Made by a program: the position numbers and the translations under genes. DNA of 64,000 bases, from the NCBI GenBank assembly GCA_024402635.1, contig JAKSTJ010000002.1, positions 28,415 to 92,414 on the forward strand. The letters run 5' to 3'. The notes below the pieces were generated by a model. That model searched no databases and was not told the DNA's origin. It was given only the letters and a program-made list of their open reading frames with translations. Below, piece by piece: positions 61,582 through 64,000 of this stretch (positions within the stretch are counted from its first letter, which is position 1; each line of letters starts with the position of its first letter). The DNA is from Treponema sp. (GTDB taxonomy: Bacteria; Spirochaetota; Spirochaetia; Treponematales; Treponemataceae).

Positions 61582-61669
61582 CCGTGACTGATGGGTAGTG
61601 TTAAGTTTTTGTTTATAAATTAAAGCAAATTACAAGGATCTGTCGAAGTTACGGCGGATCTTTTTTTTT
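61582..61669 (+). promoter_or_regulatory. leuA transcription attenuator (antiterminator and terminator)
   Basis: Terminator: GATCTGTCG (61637-61645) pairs over nine positions, with two G-U pairs, with CGGCGGATC (61652-61660), loop AAGTTA, then nine T residues (61661-61669). Antiterminator candidate: TGACTGAT (61585-61592) with ATCTGTC(G) (61638-61645), one mismatch. Region 1: TACTAC of the Leu codons can pair with GTAGTG (61595-61600), next to the antiterminator arm. Stalling at the Leu codons would free that arm and prevent termination. No T-box sequence is present. Confidence 0.72.
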
Positions 61670-61687
61670 GCATGTAGGAGATAAAAA

Positions 61688-63373
61688 ATGAAAGTAAACG
61701 GTAAGTACAAACCATTTGAACCAGTTCCAGAGTTTAATCGAACATGGCCAACAAAAAACATTACAAAAGCGCCAATCTGGTGTTCAGTTGATTTACGTGA
61801 TGGTAATCAGGCTCTTATTAATCCAATGGGAGTTGAACAGAAACTTGAATTTTTTGATCTTCTTGTAAAATTAGGATTTAAAGAAATTGAAGTTGGTTTT
61901 CCTTCAGCATCTGATACAGAATTTAATTTTATGCGTCGTCTTATTGAAGAAAACCATGTTCCTGAAGATGTAAAATTACAGGTATTATGTCAGGCTCGTG
62001 AACATTTAATTAAAAGAACTTTTGAATCATTAAAAGGTTGTAAAAAGGCTATTTTCCATCTTTACAATTCAACAAGTCCTGCACAGAGAAATTATACTTT
62101 TGGTAAAACAAAAGAAGAAATCAAACAGATTGCAATTGATGGTATTCGTTGTGTAAAATCTTGTCTTTCAATGAGCGAAGGTACAGAAATTCAGCTGGAA
62201 TATTCTCCAGAAAGTTTTTCTACAACAGAAATCGATTATGCATTGGAAGTTTGTGAAGCAGTTGTTAAAGAATGGGGTGATGCTGCTGATGAAAATCACA
62301 AAGTAATTTTGAATTTGCCAACAACTGTTGAATGTGCTATGCCAAATCAATTTGCAGATCAGATTGAATATTTCTGCCAAAACATTTCTAACAGAGAAAA
62401 TCTTATTATTTCTTTACACAATCACAATGACCGTGGAGAAGGGGTTGCTCAGTGTGAACTTGGACTTTTAGCAGGTGCTGACCGCGTTGAAGGTTGTCTT
62501 TTTGGAAATGGTGAAAGAACTGGAAACCTTGATATTGTAAATGTTGGTTTGAATATGTTTACACAGGGAATTGATCCAGAACTTGATTTTACAAATGTAC
62601 CAGCAATTGCTGAAGTTTATCAGAGACTTACAGGTATGCCAATTTACGAAAGAATGCCTTATGTTGGAGAATTAGTATTTACAGCTTTCTCTGGTTCTCA
62701 TCAGGATGCAATTAGAAAAGGTATGGCTGCACGTGTTAAAATGGAAGAAAATGCTTTGTGGGATGTTCCTTATCTTACAATTGATCCACATGATATTGGT
62801 CGTCAGTATGAAGGTATTATTCGTATTAATAGTCAGAGTGGAAAAGGTGGAGCTGCTTATATTCTTGAAAAATTCTTTGGAGTTATTGTTCCAAAAGCTA
62901 TGCATCCATTCTTGGGAAATGTTATTAAAAATACATCTGATAAGTTGCAGCGTGAAATTTCTAATGAAGAAGTTTATACTGCATTTGCAGATGCATGGTT
63001 GAATACAAAGGCTCCATTAACTGTAAAAGATATTACAGAAAGACATATTGAAGGTGAACGCGGTTCTGATGATGATGAAATGGTAGCTGCAATGGCAACT
63101 GTAGTTTGGGAAGGAAAAACTTATGCTATTTCTGCTAACGGAAATGGACCTTTGGATGCTTTTGTAACTGCTATGAAACAGACTCCAGCTCCAAAATTCA
63201 ATATTGTTTCTTTCCATGAACATTCTATTGGTTCTGGTTCAAATACAAAAGCAATGGCTTATGTTCATATTACAAAAGAAGATGGTGAAGATGCATGGGG
63301 CGTTGGATTAAGTTCTAACGTTGGACGTGCTGGTGTTGCCGCTGTAGTTTCTGCGTTGAACTTTAAGTTGTAA
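61688..63373 (+). CDS. leuA: 2-isopropylmalate synthase (long, type 2 form)
   Basis: A 561-residue enzyme that condenses acetyl-CoA with 2-oxoisovalerate, the first committed step of leucine synthesis. The catalytic barrel has WCSVDLRDGNQALINPMG (the RDGNQ metal site), EIEVGFPSASDTEF, ISLHNHNDRGEGVAQCELGLLAGADRVEGCLFGNGERTGN, and a C-terminal regulatory domain (residues 430-561) typical of the type 2 form that binds leucine for feedback inhibition. TAGGAG is the ribosome binding site. Control thus appears twofold: attenuation of transcription and enzyme inhibition. A terminator follows at 63414-63446; no leuB, leuC or leuD is adjacent. Confidence 0.95.
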   Translation: MKVNGKYKPFEPVPEFNRTWPTKNITKAPIWCSVDLRDGNQALINPMGVEQKLEFFDLLVKLGFKEIEVGFPSASDTEFNFMRRLIEENHVPEDVKLQVLCQAREHLIKRTFESLKGCKKAIFHLYNSTSPAQRNYTFGKTKEEIKQIAIDGIRCVKSCLSMSEGTEIQLEYSPESFSTTEIDYALEVCEAVVKEWGDAADENHKVILNLPTTVECAMPNQFADQIEYFCQNISNRENLIISLHNHNDRGEGVAQCELGLLAGADRVEGCLFGNGERTGNLDIVNVGLNMFTQGIDPELDFTNVPAIAEVYQRLTGMPIYERMPYVGELVFTAFSGSHQDAIRKGMAARVKMEENALWDVPYLTIDPHDIGRQYEGIIRINSQSGKGGAAYILEKFFGVIVPKAMHPFLGNVIKNTSDKLQREISNEEVYTAFADAWLNTKAPLTVKDITERHIEGERGSDDDEMVAAMATVVWEGKTYAISANGNGPLDAFVTAMKQTPAPKFNIVSFHEHSIGSGSNTKAMAYVHITKEDGEDAWGVGLSSNVGRAGVAAVVSALNFKL

Positions 63374-63413
63374 TAAAAAGTATTATCTTCAAAGTTTATA
63401 TATATAATTTTTT

Positions 63414-63446
63414 AAGGTGGCTTAGATGTAATAGGCCACCTTTTTT
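63414..63446 (+). terminator. Terminator of leuA
   Basis: AAGGTGGC pairs with GCCACCTT around a 13-base loop and continues into a T-run, 40 bp after leuA. Confidence 0.88.
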
Positions 63447-63522
63447 ATTATCTATAAGCCTGCATCTTATGAAGATTTCTATTGAATAGTGTGTAGCACC
63501 AAGTTTTGTATACTTTATAATG

Positions 63523-63607
63523 GTGAGATGCCGAAATTAATTCGGCATGACAGGTAAACAGTCATTCTGGAAAAAAATGTCATCCTGAACTTGTTTCAGG
63601 ATCTCAC
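63523..63607. repeat. Intergenic palindromic repeat unit, copy 1
   Basis: The unit begins GTGAGATGCC and ends GGATCTCAC, so its ends are inverted copies of each other. It contains the palindrome TGCCGAAATTAATTCGGCA and the hairpin CCTGAACTTGTTTCAGG. Related short intergenic repeats of this sequence type are widespread in bacterial genomes. Two further copies follow at 63897-63963 and from 63988. The 627 bp after leuA hold only the terminator and repeats; no gene is supported. Confidence 0.8.
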
Positions 63608-63610
63608 TCT

Positions 63611-63640
63611 CGAAACAAACACCTCTGTCTCCGGTTTTAC
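63611..63640 (+). repeat. Direct repeat C, copy 1
   Basis: CGAAACAAACACCTCTGTCT followed by CCGGTTTT; a similar direct copy at 63853-63881 has TCGAACAATAACCTCTGTCC and CAGGTTTT. Together the two flank the TIR element at 63658-63842. Confidence 0.6.
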
Positions 63641-63657
63641 ATTTAAAGGAAATATAT

Positions 63658-63842
63658 AACCGCAGATAAACGCTGATGCACGCAGATAGTTCATTTTAAT
63701 ATTTAAGTTTTTTTGTGGTGTGGGAAATAGTAAAGGTAGAATAAGATGTATCTTGTGTATTAAGTTTAACTTTATAAGTTTCAACTGAAATATGTTGTAA
63801 AAAAACTTTAATATCGGCGTTTATCTGTGTGAATCTGCGGTT
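63658..63842. mobile_element. Possible MITE-like element with terminal inverted repeats
   Basis: The left end (63658-63688) starts AACCGCAGATAAACGC and the right end (63811-63842), read in reverse complement, starts AACCGCAGATTCACACAGAT; both contain AGATAAACGC, and the first ten bases are identical. The roughly 120 bp between them are AT-rich and non-coding. No transposase is present, so if it ever moved it would need one in trans. A pair of independent intergenic repeats facing each other is the alternative. Confidence 0.45.
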
Positions 63843-63852
63843 TGTTATTATT

Positions 63853-63881
63853 TCGAACAATAACCTCTGTCCCAGGTTTTT
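63853..63881 (+). repeat. Direct repeat C, copy 2
   Basis: A diverged direct copy of 63611-63640, on the other side of the element with inverted ends. Confidence 0.55.
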
Positions 63882-63896
63882 GTGCACTTAATTGTA

Positions 63897-63963
63897 GTGA
63901 GATGTCGAAATAAATTCGGCATGACAGAAAATCTGTCACCCTGAACTTGATTCAGGGTCTCAC
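63897..63963. repeat. Intergenic palindromic repeat unit, copy 2
   Basis: GTGAGATGTCGAA, AATTCGGCATGACAG, then GTCACCCTGAACTTGATTC and AGGGTCTCAC. Same order and ends as copy 1 but about 18 bp shorter between the two halves. Changes in the CCTGAA stem are compensatory (ATCC/GGAT in copy 1, ACCC/GGGT in copy 2), which supports selection or copying as a stem. Confidence 0.78.
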
Positions 63964-63987
63964 CAAGGATTTAGAAAAAGATAATTA

Positions 63988-64000
63988 GTGAGATGCCGAA
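63988..64000. repeat. Start of a third palindromic repeat unit, cut by the window edge
   Basis: GTGAGATGCCGAA, identical to the first 13 bases of copy 1, so the cluster continues beyond the window. Confidence 0.7.

Noticed and set aside
61488..61687. T-box riboswitch before leuA
   Set aside because: No T-box consensus (AGGGTGG-type) or specifier stem I; the Leu codons in a real ORF explain the region better.
63596..63887. Two minus-strand frames of 62-63 codons after leuA
   Set aside because: They run through repeat sequence, have no ribosome binding site and encode no recognisable protein.
63523..64000. CRISPR array
   Set aside because: Repeats are palindromic, differ in sequence, are irregularly spaced and are not separated by uniform spacers; no cas gene is present.

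Overview
The window reads as about 64 kb of chromosome from a low-GC, AT-rich, flagellated, double-membraned bacterium, most likely a host-associated (gut or rumen) Treponema-type spirochaete. The evidence is indirect but consistent: flagellar chaperones FliS and FlgN, outer-membrane biogenesis genes (LolA, OmpA-type protein, MltD-type transglycosylase), a DUF4954-type beta-helix protein, a GGDEF regulator, and plant-polysaccharide enzymes (GH43, CE1-type esterase). There is no rRNA, tRNA, CRISPR array, transposase or prophage. The gene order is ordinary housekeeping; the unusual content lies in small regulatory elements.

Layout. 1-9.8 kb: the end of a possible glycoside hydrolase, a ferredoxin-tailed aldo/keto reductase, a heterodimeric ABC exporter pair, a 370-bp GC-richer hairpin-rich non-coding element, a GH43/esterase pair and an acyl-CoA ligase. 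10-20.8 kb: groL, a lipoprotein, an operon of SUMF1-fold lipoprotein / Ste24 protease / LacI regulator, a second acyl-CoA ligase and several secreted or membrane proteins of unknown function. 20.9-33 kb: U32 protein, ssb, unknown proteins, hisC, a phosphoesterase, a second SUMF1-fold protein, corA with an unusual leader, and an ABC-F ATPase. 33-45.7 kb: an anchored nuclease, the fliS-flgN-folA group, then ftsH-lolA-rodZ-rimO-pcrA and a LacI-sensor/GGDEF fusion. 45.7-51.7 kb: an envelope operon (TPR lipoprotein, LysM transglycosylase, OmpA-type protein) and a TPR operon. 51.8-63.4 kb: yajC-secD-secF, ispH, ndk-gpsA-ffh-DUF4954 and leuA. 63.4-64 kb: a cluster of short intergenic repeats.

The most interesting signals are regulatory. 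(1) leuA is preceded by a complete leucine attenuator: a promoter, a 16-codon leader peptide with six consecutive leucine codons, a possible antiterminator and a nine-pair terminator with a T9 tract. (2) corA is preceded by its own promoter and a 23-codon upstream ORF whose strong Shine-Dalgarno sequence can be base-paired by the end of that same ORF, with a competing alternative stem. (3) Many transcription units (hisC, ispH, ndk, the nuclease gene, an acyl-CoA ligase gene, a membrane protein gene, a TPR lipoprotein gene and others) have no Shine-Dalgarno sequence and a sigma70-like promoter whose -10 box ends 6-9 nt before the start codon, which predicts leaderless mRNAs. (4) The -35 box of ispH lies inside the secF terminator hairpin. 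Several start codons are moved downstream of the longest ORF because the ribosome binding site lies inside the longer reading frame.
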